64,000 bases of DNA. Origin: an uncultured Bizionia sp. GTDB lineage: Bacteria > Bacteroidota > Bacteroidia > Flavobacteriales > Flavobacteriaceae. The position numbers and the translations under genes were made by a program. This document shows, piece by piece, positions 27,344 to 34,649 of this stretch. Location of the stretch: NCBI GenBank assembly GCA_947496215.1, contig CANMCF010000014.1, positions 61,224-125,223 of the forward strand, written 5' to 3'. Below the pieces are notes generated by a model. That model searched no databases, was not told where the DNA came from, and was given only the letters and a program-made list of their open reading frames with translations. The first letter of the stretch is position 1. Every line of letters begins with the position of its first letter.

Positions 27344-29113
27344 ATGACAGAATCGATTTTAAACAACTTAGAATCAATTGAATCGCTTAGATCACTTCAA
27401 AAAGAAAAGCTTTCAAAACTAGCAAAGGAACTCCGGACATTCATTATTGATGCTGTTGCCTCCAAAGCTGGGCATTTGGGTGCTAGTCTAGGAGTGGTAG
27501 AACTCACGATTGCATTGCATTACGTATTCGACACCCCTCATGACGAACTCATTTGGGATGTTGGACATCAGGCCTATGGGCATAAGATATTGACTGGGCG
27601 CAAAGACGTTTTTGATACCAATAGGCAATTCAATGGATTGAGTGGGTTCCCAAAACGTAGTGAAAGCAATTTTGATAGTTTTGGAGTAGGACATTCCTCC
27701 ACATCGATTTCCGCAGCATTGGGAATGGCCATCGCCTCACAATTGAAAGGGGATGACACCAAGCAACACATAGCTGTAATAGGAGATGCCTCCATTGCCA
27801 GCGGAATGGCCTTTGAAGGGTTGAACCACGCCGGAGTAACCGATTGCAACCTGTTGGTAATCTTAAATGACAATGCAATAGGAATAGATCCAAGCGTAGG
27901 TGCACTAAAGCAATATTTGACCAATGTGAAAAAGGGGACCCAGAAACAAGATAATATATTCGAAGCCCTGAATTTCGACTATTCCGGTCCTATTGATGGT
28001 CATAACCTACCTGAACTAATTTCAGAACTAAAACGATTGAAAGCAGTTAAAGGCCCTAAGTTTTTACATATCATCACAACCAAGGGAAAAGGGTTGAGGC
28101 AAGCTGAAGAAAACCAAGTAACCTATCATGCTCCAGGGAAATTCGATGCGAAGACTGGAGATTTGTACCATAAATCGAAAATTGAACAACCTCCAAAATA
28201 CCAAGATGTCTTTGGCCATACCATCGTGGAGTTGGCCCAACAAAATGAAGATATCGTAGGCATTACACCAGCCATGCCCACAGGAAGTTCCCTTAAATTC
28301 ATGATGGAGAAGATTCCACATCGTGCTTTCGATGTAGGTATCGCCGAGCAACACGCGGTCACATTGTCTGCTGGTATGGCCACACAAGGATTAATTCCCT
28401 TTTGCAACATCTATTCCACTTTTTTACAACGCGCTTATGACCAAGTAATTCATGACGTGGCCATTCAAAACCTGCCAGTCATCTTTTGTTTGGATCGTGC
28501 GGGATTGGTTGGAGAAGACGGAGCCACACATCATGGCGTCTTCGATTTGAGTTATTTGAGAACCATTCCGAACCTCATCATTTTTGCACCGAGAAACGAA
28601 ATCGAATTGCGCAATATCATGTACACAGCTCAATTAGGCATTAAGCAGCCCATTGCCATTCGTTATCCTCGTGGTCGTGGCGTCACCATAAATTGGAAAC
28701 AACCTTTTTCCAAAATTGAAATTGGCAAGGCCATCCAACTCAGAGAAGGCAATGCATTGGCTATTTTAAGCATTGGTGACATTTCCAAAAATGTTACAGA
28801 AGCAATAGATTCAATTGAACATTCACAAGGTATTTCTCATTACGACATGCGCTTTGTGAAACCTTTGGATCAAAATACGCTTCATGAAGTCTTCAAAGAC
28901 CATGATATTGTCATTACCATTGAAAATGGTTCCATCAAAGGAGGGTTTGGTAGTGCCATCTTGGAATTCTCAGCCGAGAACAAATACAAAAACGAGATTC
29001 ACCTCAAGGGCATTCCTGATTGTTTCATTGAACATGGTTCCCTTTTGGAACTACAGCAATCCATTGGTTTGGACTCGATGAGTTTGTCACAATTCATTTC
29101 AAACCTGTTATAG
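27344..29113 (+). CDS. dxs: 1-deoxy-D-xylulose-5-phosphate synthase
   Basis: 589 residues; TPP-dependent condensation of pyruvate and glyceraldehyde 3-phosphate, first step of the MEP isoprenoid pathway. Landmarks: SKAGHLGASLGVVELTIALHYVF, WDVGHQAYGHKILTGR, FGVGHSSTSISAALGMA, the TPP segment VIGDASIASGMAFEGLNHAG with NDNAIGIDPSVG (Asp-Ala replaces the usual Asp-Gly of GDG), FDVGIAEQHAVTLSAGMA with the catalytic Glu, and IRYPRGRG. It is shorter than the E. coli enzyme (about 620) because inter-domain loops are short. Convergent with dgt, 2 bp between stops. With the polyprenyl synthetase at 5.3 kb it supplies isoprenoids. Confidence 0.95.
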   Translation: MTESILNNLESIESLRSLQKEKLSKLAKELRTFIIDAVASKAGHLGASLGVVELTIALHYVFDTPHDELIWDVGHQAYGHKILTGRKDVFDTNRQFNGLSGFPKRSESNFDSFGVGHSSTSISAALGMAIASQLKGDDTKQHIAVIGDASIASGMAFEGLNHAGVTDCNLLVILNDNAIGIDPSVGALKQYLTNVKKGTQKQDNIFEALNFDYSGPIDGHNLPELISELKRLKAVKGPKFLHIITTKGKGLRQAEENQVTYHAPGKFDAKTGDLYHKSKIEQPPKYQDVFGHTIVELAQQNEDIVGITPAMPTGSSLKFMMEKIPHRAFDVGIAEQHAVTLSAGMATQGLIPFCNIYSTFLQRAYDQVIHDVAIQNLPVIFCLDRAGLVGEDGATHHGVFDLSYLRTIPNLIIFAPRNEIELRNIMYTAQLGIKQPIAIRYPRGRGVTINWKQPFSKIEIGKAIQLREGNALAILSIGDISKNVTEAIDSIEHSQGISHYDMRFVKPLDQNTLHEVFKDHDIVITIENGSIKGGFGSAILEFSAENKYKNEIHLKGIPDCFIEHGSLLELQQSIGLDSMSLSQFISNLL

Positions 29114-29115
29114 AC

Positions 29116-30456
29116 TCAAATACTGAAGCCCTTTATTTTCTTATAATTTAGAATCGCTTGACTATCTGATAGCAATGACACATAGTGGCATACGCTCAAC
29201 ATACGTTCGTACAAACTATCTTGATCCACCTTCAATGTCTTTGGCAACCCCTTCAATATGAGCTTGTCATAGTTGGATCCTGTATTTTCATGGCAATTGT
29301 TCACTGCTGTCGCATATACCTTCAGCAAGGTATTTATTACACCATATCCAGCTATTTCCTTGTCAAGGACTTCCGAGGATTTATATATTTTGTCCACACT
29401 CAATTTAATGATGTCATTTATTTGTGCCTCATATTTGCTTTTATCCAACAACGCCGTGTCAAATTCCCCTTTCAAGATGTCATCTTCATTTTCCATGAAA
29501 ATGTCCACTACTTCATTAATGAGCGTATTGATCGCCAAGGCCCTTAGATAACTTACACGATCTTGTGTATTGGTCAATTGCCCATATTTTTTTGTGTTTA
29601 TGGAGTCTCTAACCAAGTTTATCAAATACTCCAACGCAAATTCCTCTTGAATCAATCCTAGATTTATACCATCTTCAAAATCAATGATGGTGTAACAGAT
29701 GTCATCGGCTGCTTCTACCAAAAAGGCCAGAGGGTGCCTAGAAAAACTCAAATGATCTTCGCTTCGCTTCAACATTCCCAATTCTTCGGCAACAGCTACA
29801 AATGCCTTTTTCTCACTCTGAAAAAAACCATATTTCTTGTCTGCTATGTGTGATGTCGGTTTTTTTGGCAATGACTCTTTTGGATATTTGGTAAAAGCTC
29901 CCAGCGTTGCGTAACTCAATCTAATACCTCCTTCTCTACCTTCGCGGCTTTGGGTCACGATCTTGAATCCATTGGCATTGCCTTCAAAATCGCATAAGTC
30001 TTGATATTCTTTGGGTTTTAACTGCTCTTTGTAACGTTTTCCATTTCCCGATATGAAAAACTCACCGATTGCTTTTTCCCCAGAATGCCCGAATGGAGGA
30101 TTCCCTATGTCATGAGCTAAAGCAGCAGCAGCTACAATTGCACCAAAATCGTTGACTTGATAGCCATGGGTACTTTGTAGCTGCGGATGCTTCTTCAATA
30201 TTCTTTGTCCAACACGACGTCCCAAAGACCGTCCAACTACACTAACTTCCAAGCTATGTGTTAAACGTGTATGTACAAAATCTGTTTGTGACAGTGGAAT
30301 GACTTGCGTCTTGTCCTGTAAACTTCTAAATTCCGATGAGAAGATTACTCGATCATAATCCACTTCAAAACCTAATCGTGTTTCGTCCTGCTCTTTTCTT
30401 AGCCTTTTATTTGTATCTCCAAAACGCTTTAATGAGAGTAATTGTTCCCAATTCAT
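29116..30456 (-). CDS. dgt: dNTP triphosphohydrolase (dGTPase family)
   Basis: 446 residues. HD-domain enzyme that cleaves dNTPs to nucleoside and triphosphate and so limits dNTP pools. Motifs: FRSLQDKTQVIPLSQTDF, THSLEVS (metal ligand His67), LAHDIGNPPFGHSGE (His115-Asp116), and a later Asp in EAADDICYTIIDFEDG. The length fits the bacterial dGTPase-like class rather than E. coli Dgt (505 aa). Its substrate may be any dNTP. Single gene, convergent with dxs. Confidence 0.93.
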   Translation of the reverse strand: MNWEQLLSLKRFGDTNKRLRKEQDETRLGFEVDYDRVIFSSEFRSLQDKTQVIPLSQTDFVHTRLTHSLEVSVVGRSLGRRVGQRILKKHPQLQSTHGYQVNDFGAIVAAAALAHDIGNPPFGHSGEKAIGEFFISGNGKRYKEQLKPKEYQDLCDFEGNANGFKIVTQSREGREGGIRLSYATLGAFTKYPKESLPKKPTSHIADKKYGFFQSEKKAFVAVAEELGMLKRSEDHLSFSRHPLAFLVEAADDICYTIIDFEDGINLGLIQEEFALEYLINLVRDSINTKKYGQLTNTQDRVSYLRALAINTLINEVVDIFMENEDDILKGEFDTALLDKSKYEAQINDIIKLSVDKIYKSSEVLDKEIAGYGVINTLLKVYATAVNNCHENTGSNYDKLILKGLPKTLKVDQDSLYERMLSVCHYVSLLSDSQAILNYKKIKGFSI

Positions 30457-30532
30457 AGTATAATTTTACTAGCGCAAGATACTTATTTTATGCTTCAAAC
30501 CTAATAGATGTTCCCATCGTTAATTCTTAAGG

Positions 30533-32395
30533 TTAACTATCTCCGTTTCGATTTTCCTTGATCCAAGCCATACAGGATCTGAAATCCTCAAAAATATGTT
30601 CTTCCGAAATAAAATCTGGAATGATGTCTATACGTTCCATCATATAGCGAGGCTGTTCCAACAAGTTTATGAAAAGAATTTCTATCTTTTTCTTCTTTAG
30701 ATCCAGAAGCATGTCCTCCATGACATACAATCCGGATTGATCCATATACTGCATTCTTCCCAAGCGCATGATAACCATTGAGGCGGTGTCTGGAATTTGT
30801 GCAGCCAATTGCTGGAAATCACTTGTCGAACCAAAAAACAATGGTCCTTTTATATGCTTGATGAATACTTTTTCCATAAGGTGATCTTGAAAACCTAGTT
30901 CATCTGGCCATGCTTCTTCCTTCAATGGCTTTACATCGGAGCGCTTAGCCGTCAAATCCCCTATCTTCTTCATAAACATCAGAGAAGCTATCACCAAACC
31001 GATACCTACTGCATATACCAAATTCCAGAATGTGGATAACACCAAAACTAGCAACATCACCAATACTTCCGAACTCAATTTTATTGGCCCTAAACTTATG
31101 TCCCTTGGCAAACTTGGTATTGCCCTAAGCCCTTTGTAATCCATGACTCCAATCCCGACAGTTATTAATATCCCTGCTAGGACCGCAGCTGGTATTTTTG
31201 ATGCTACTGGCCCCAATACCAGTAAAATAACCAACAGTACTATTCCTGCAATCATACCCGAAAGCTTTGTCTTACCTCCCGAATCTATGTTAACCACAGT
31301 TCTAATCGTTGCTCCTGCACCAGGGATCCCTCCAAACAGTGCTGCTATGGAGTTACCTATACCTTGTCCTACCAATTCCTTGTTTGGCTTATGCTTGGTC
31401 TTTGTCATATTATCTGCAACCACACTGGTCAACAACGAATCGATGGCTCCAAGCAAAGCCAATGTCAATGCCGTAAATACATATGGGGTTAGACTCCCTA
31501 ATTTGAAACCAGAGAACATCTCCCATTTAGGAATTGGGATGCCTCCTGGAATTTCTTGAATGGGCCTGTAATCCAATCCAAAGCCTACAGCAATTCCAGA
31601 CATGACTAGTAAAGCCACCAATGTACTGGGTATTGCTTTGGTAATGCGCTTGAACCCATATATGATGATGATTGTTCCCAATGTAAGCATCAACTCCAAC
31701 CAATTTATGTAGTTCAATGCCCTAGGGACCACCTTTAAAGCTCCCAACACCCCTGAAGCTTCCTTTGCTGCAAGCGTTTGGGTTTCCAAAAGGATATCAT
31801 GATCAGTTACCAATTCTGCTCTGGAAATCGTTTCTTTGAAGTTCTCCAGCACCAAGATACCTTCTCCAGCTTCTTCCTTTAAAATATTCTCTAGGATGAC
31901 TTCTTCCGCCTGTGGTTTAAATTGAGATACAAATTCGAGATCCTCCTTAGGGTAATACCCAATGGATGGCAAGATTTGTGTAAGCAATATAATGACCCCA
32001 ATCGCCGTCATAAAACCGGATACCACCGGATAAGGGATATACCTTATATATTTTCCGAGCCCTATCAGACCTAAACCTATTTGCATCAATCCAGCCAATA
32101 GAAAAACAATCAATATTGCAGGCAATGCCTTTTCGACATCTCCATCGCTTGTAGCAACAATTCCAGCAATAACCACCATGCTTACTGCAGTCATTGGTGC
32201 TGTAGGTCCAGATATCTGAGTATCCGTCCCTCCAAACAATGCTGCGAAAAAACTGATGAAGATTGCACCATACAATCCTGCTTCCGGTCCTAAACCCGAT
32301 GACACACCAAAGGCCAATGCCAACGGCAAGGCTACTATTCCTGCGGTAATACCTCCAAAGGCATCCCCTTTAATATTTGAAAATAAATTCTTCAT
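30533..32395 (-). CDS. SulP family anion transporter with STAS domain
   Basis: 620 residues. Inner-membrane transporter with about 12-14 hydrophobic segments in residues 1-450 (GGITAGIVALPLALAFGVSSGLGPEAGLYGAI; GTDTQISGPTAPMTAVSMVV; GGIPGAGATIRTVVNIDSGGKTKLSG) and a cytoplasmic STAS domain at about 500-615 (IKGPLFFGSTSDFQQLA, MQYMDQSGLYVMEDML). SulP proteins carry sulfate, bicarbonate or other anions. It is the third gene after carbonic anhydrase and a DUF2490 gene on the same strand, which makes bicarbonate the most likely substrate here. The 223 bp to the upstream gene hold a partial gene duplication. Confidence 0.93.
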   Translation of the reverse strand: MKNLFSNIKGDAFGGITAGIVALPLALAFGVSSGLGPEAGLYGAIFISFFAALFGGTDTQISGPTAPMTAVSMVVIAGIVATSDGDVEKALPAILIVFLLAGLMQIGLGLIGLGKYIRYIPYPVVSGFMTAIGVIILLTQILPSIGYYPKEDLEFVSQFKPQAEEVILENILKEEAGEGILVLENFKETISRAELVTDHDILLETQTLAAKEASGVLGALKVVPRALNYINWLELMLTLGTIIIIYGFKRITKAIPSTLVALLVMSGIAVGFGLDYRPIQEIPGGIPIPKWEMFSGFKLGSLTPYVFTALTLALLGAIDSLLTSVVADNMTKTKHKPNKELVGQGIGNSIAALFGGIPGAGATIRTVVNIDSGGKTKLSGMIAGIVLLVILLVLGPVASKIPAAVLAGILITVGIGVMDYKGLRAIPSLPRDISLGPIKLSSEVLVMLLVLVLSTFWNLVYAVGIGLVIASLMFMKKIGDLTAKRSDVKPLKEEAWPDELGFQDHLMEKVFIKHIKGPLFFGSTSDFQQLAAQIPDTASMVIMRLGRMQYMDQSGLYVMEDMLLDLKKKKIEILFINLLEQPRYMMERIDIIPDFISEEHIFEDFRSCMAWIKENRNGDS

Positions 32396-32416
32396 GCTTT
32401 ATGATATTGATTAATG

Positions 32417-32784
32417 ATCCTTTTATACCTCCTCCTAAAAAGAGAAAAACGTAATGATGTTCAATTGATCTCCTCCAGAGTTTTCAAAAAATTGATTCAT
32501 ATAACCCAATTCAAATCTTAGGTTCTTGTTCAGTCTATACCCCAATCCTCCATAAACTCTGTTCCTATCAAAAACTGAGGATTCGGCATTCAAGATAATC
32601 ATCCTTTTATACCTACTCCTAAAAAGAGAAAAACGTAATGATGTTCAATTGATCTCTTCCCGAGTTTTCAAAAAATTGATTCATATAACCCAATTCGAAT
32701 CTTAGGTTCTTGTTCAGTCTATACCCCAATCCTCCATAAACCCTGTTCCTATCGAAAACTGAAGATTCCGTATTCAAGAATATC
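32417..32784. repeat. 184-bp tandem duplication of the 3' end of the DUF2490 gene
   Basis: Positions 32417-32600 are repeated at 32601-32784 with about 11 differences. The second copy is the 3' end of the intact DUF2490 gene plus 18 bp after its stop; the first is a detached copy. Inside the coding part, five differing codons are synonymous and two change the residue (Thr to Ala, Arg to Gly). Confidence 0.9.
32435..32600 (-). pseudogene. Detached 3' fragment of a DUF2490 gene
   Basis: About 54 codons read in the same frame as the C-terminus of the intact neighbour (FDRNRVYGGLGYRLNKNL, FELGYMNQFFENSG, ending IITFFSF and TAG). It has no start codon or signal peptide. The mostly synonymous differences from the neighbour indicate that the two sequences diverged while both were coding, before the fragment was joined here. 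Confidence 0.8.
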
Positions 32785-33305
32785 TCATTGTATGCAGAAA
32801 GATAGATTTTGTAATCTTCGTTCTCCTTTTGCACCAAAGGATAATTGAATGACAAGAAATAACGGAAACGCATTTTATATTCGGATTCGACAAACCGCTG
32901 TTCAAACCTATAGCGGTGTCCCAATTTAAGTTTCCCTATTTTTTGCTTGGTCGTAAATTGTTGAAAGATCCTATGTTCGTTTACAGAAACCTTATCATCT
33001 GTATCTCCAATGTAGTTTTCAGACAAAATGTAACCATATCCCAATAGGACATTGTTGTTTTCGGACACATTGTAACCAACACCCGTTCTCAACAACAACT
33101 GTTCTAAATCTCCAATCGCATTGTAATTCCTATATTGTATTTCATTATGTACATTCCATTTTTCGTTGAGCTTCTTGCTCCCTATATAGATTAGCCAATT
33201 CCCGAAGTCACTATCTTGTGCTTTCACAACATTGGGTATTGTCAATATTACCATCAACAATACCAAGGCTATTCTGTTTCTGAGGTTTCCTAGCATTCGC
33301 AACAA
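32619..33305 (-). CDS. DUF2490 family outer-membrane beta-barrel protein
   Basis: 228 residues. Signal peptide at about 8-29 (LRNRIALVLLMVILTIPNVVKAQ). The mature protein is a run of amphipathic strands (WNVHNEIQYRNYN, LLLRTGVGYNVSENNNVLLGYGYI, LKLGHRYRFEQRF, MRFRYFLSFNYPL, YKIYLSAYNEIFL) ending in an aromatic residue (FFSF), typical of DUF2490 barrels. 3 bp after carbonic anhydrase, same strand, so translationally linked. It may be the outer-membrane component of the same anion or inorganic-carbon cluster; that role is inferred only. Confidence 0.88.
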   Translation of the reverse strand: MLRMLGNLRNRIALVLLMVILTIPNVVKAQDSDFGNWLIYIGSKKLNEKWNVHNEIQYRNYNAIGDLEQLLLRTGVGYNVSENNNVLLGYGYILSENYIGDTDDKVSVNEHRIFQQFTTKQKIGKLKLGHRYRFEQRFVESEYKMRFRYFLSFNYPLVQKENEDYKIYLSAYNEIFLNTESSVFDRNRVYGGLGYRLNKNLRFELGYMNQFFENSGRDQLNIITFFSF

Positions 33306-33308
33306 TTT

Positions 33309-33941
33309 TTACTCGTAAAAAGTTACTGCACCAGAGCCAATGTCATACATTCCTCCAACAATTTCTATCTCCCCATCTTTTGCCATTTCAGCCAAAACAT
33401 CACTCTCTTTCAATATTCTCTCTATGGTCAATTCGACATTCTTCTTTGCAACGTCGTTTACAAACTCTATGTTCTTCGAATTTCTAAGACTTGCATCTTC
33501 TGGAGAGGCCACTGCATTTACTGCTGGCTTTATGTTTTCCAACATAGCTGTTAAATTTCCTAGTTTGGCATCATCACATGCACCTTTCACCGCTCCACAA
33601 CTCGTATGTCCCAATACTACTATTAGTTTGGTCCCTGCCAACTTGCAAGCAAACTCCATACTTCCCAATATGTCCTCATTCACGAAATTCCCAGCAACTC
33701 GGGCACTGAAGATATCTCCTATCCCTTGATCAAAAATCAACTCGGAAGATACTCTGGAATCGATACAACTCAAAATAGTGGCAAAAGGATATTGTCCTTT
33801 GCTTGTATCTTCAACTTGCTCCAATAGCATTCGACCAGCCTGGAGGTTCTTTTGAAACCTTTGATTTCCTTCTTTCAAAGATTGCAAAGATTTTTGTGGA
33901 GTCATTGTAGATTGTGTTTCTTTTGTATGCGATTTCATCAT
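33309..33941 (-). CDS. Beta-class carbonic anhydrase
   Basis: 210 residues; zinc enzyme interconverting CO2 and bicarbonate. Zinc ligands Cys59 (in SCIDSR), His112 and Cys115 (in GHTSCGAVKG), with the Asp61-Arg63 dyad intact. The N-terminal helix SLQSLKEGNQRFQKN is typical. No signal peptide in this reading, so cytoplasmic. An alternative start is MTPQKS at residue 13. First gene of the carbonic anhydrase, DUF2490, SulP cluster; a cytoplasmic anhydrase beside an anion transporter fits bicarbonate uptake and use in anaplerotic carboxylation or pH balance. Confidence 0.95.
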   Translation of the reverse strand: MMKSHTKETQSTMTPQKSLQSLKEGNQRFQKNLQAGRMLLEQVEDTSKGQYPFATILSCIDSRVSSELIFDQGIGDIFSARVAGNFVNEDILGSMEFACKLAGTKLIVVLGHTSCGAVKGACDDAKLGNLTAMLENIKPAVNAVASPEDASLRNSKNIEFVNDVAKKNVELTIERILKESDVLAEMAKDGEIEIVGGMYDIGSGAVTFYE

Positions 33942-34022
33942 TTTTAATTATTTATTTTGCAGCCAAGACCTCTGGTCATTAACTATTTTTAATTAGATAC
34001 TAGTAATATTTATTTATTCTAT

Positions 34023-34052
34023 GAAAAAATATATCCTTGTTTTAGGATATAT
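34023..34052 (-). terminator. Intrinsic terminator after the 97-residue protein gene
   Basis: On the reverse strand ATATATCCT, 6-nt loop, AGGATATAT, then a run of T. The A+T-rich 9-bp stem (34029-34037 with 34044-34052) separates the small gene at 34134 from carbonic anhydrase. Confidence 0.6.
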
Positions 34053-34133
34053 GTCTAGATTTATTGGTTAAGAATTAACTGTTCTTTCAATTTAAACTAA
34101 AAAAACTGTCTATATTAATAACCAATGGGAAAT

Positions 34134-34427
34134 TTACACCTCCGGAGGCGGAGATATCAAGTTTAAATGTGGCTTTGGGTATTTCTTGTAATTAAATCCC
34201 AAACATTCTGTCCCATTGTACTCCATAAAGGATATGGGTTCTTTATTTGCTTCGAAAAAAAACTCTAGGACTTTCGTCTTTTCATTCTCCTTCTCTTCCT
34301 CTTCTTCTGAAAGGTCGTAAAAAATAGAAACATCCATAGAATCATCCATTACCGATATTATTGATGGCACTGTTGTGATAGCCATAAACAATACAGTAAA
34401 AAATACTGAGACTAGGTTTTTAATCAT
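34134..34427 (-). CDS. Small exported acidic protein, hypothetical
   Basis: 97 residues. N-terminal hydrophobic segment (LVSVFFTVLFMAITTVPSIISV) acting as signal peptide or anchor, a very acidic middle (DLSEEEEEKENEKTK) and a C-terminus ending HLNLISPPPEV. No family recognised. It has its own consensus -7 box and faces away from the TonB receptor gene; a pair of TAACATT-type heptamers lies in the shared upstream region, reading in this gene's direction. It may belong to the same regulon, but the spacing to its -7 box does not fit the rule seen at the other promoters. Confidence 0.7.
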   Translation of the reverse strand: MIKNLVSVFFTVLFMAITTVPSIISVMDDSMDVSIFYDLSEEEEEKENEKTKVLEFFFEANKEPISFMEYNGTECLGFNYKKYPKPHLNLISPPPEV

Positions 34428-34450
34428 TTCTATTTTTTTTCGTCGGAATA

Positions 34451-34458
34451 CAAATATA
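34451..34458 (-). promoter_or_regulatory. -7 element of the 97-residue protein gene
   Basis: TATATTTG on the reverse strand, exact TAnnTTTG, 23 bp upstream of the start codon at 34427. Confidence 0.6.
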
Positions 34459-34513
34459 GCATTTAGTCAAATACATATTGTTAATTTTCCTTTAAAATAC
34501 CTTAAACCTATCC

Positions 34514-34531
34514 AATGTTAAATTAATGTTT
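34514..34531 (-). promoter_or_regulatory. Pair of Pho-box-like heptamers, reverse orientation
   Basis: The reverse strand reads AAACATT, AATT, TAACATT (34531 to 34514), the same pair with the same 11-bp period as upstream of the porin gene. It points toward the 97-residue protein gene, away from the TonB receptor. Distance to that gene's -7 TTTG is 59 bp, which is out of phase with an 11-bp period. Confidence 0.5.
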
Positions 34532-34548
34532 CCCCTCCCTTTTCCCCG

Positions 34549-34625
34549 TAACATATAGATAACCTTTTCATCATTGACTTTTAACCTGCAATTAACTTAC
34601 TCTTTACACACCAAGAGTTTCTTTG
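34549..34625 (+). promoter_or_regulatory. Phased heptamer array and -7 box of the TonB receptor promoter
   Basis: Heptamers TAACATA (34549), TAACCTT (34560), a weak TCATTGA (34571), TAACCTG (34582), TAACTTA (34593) and TTACACA (34604) follow each other with an exact 11-bp period. Eleven bp after the last one comes TTTG (34622-34625) of a -7 box TTTCTTTG. The ATG follows 24 bp later. This is the longest of four arrays with the same geometry in the locus. Confidence 0.72.
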
Positions 34626-34649
34626 CATCGAGAAAATTATACAAGAAAA

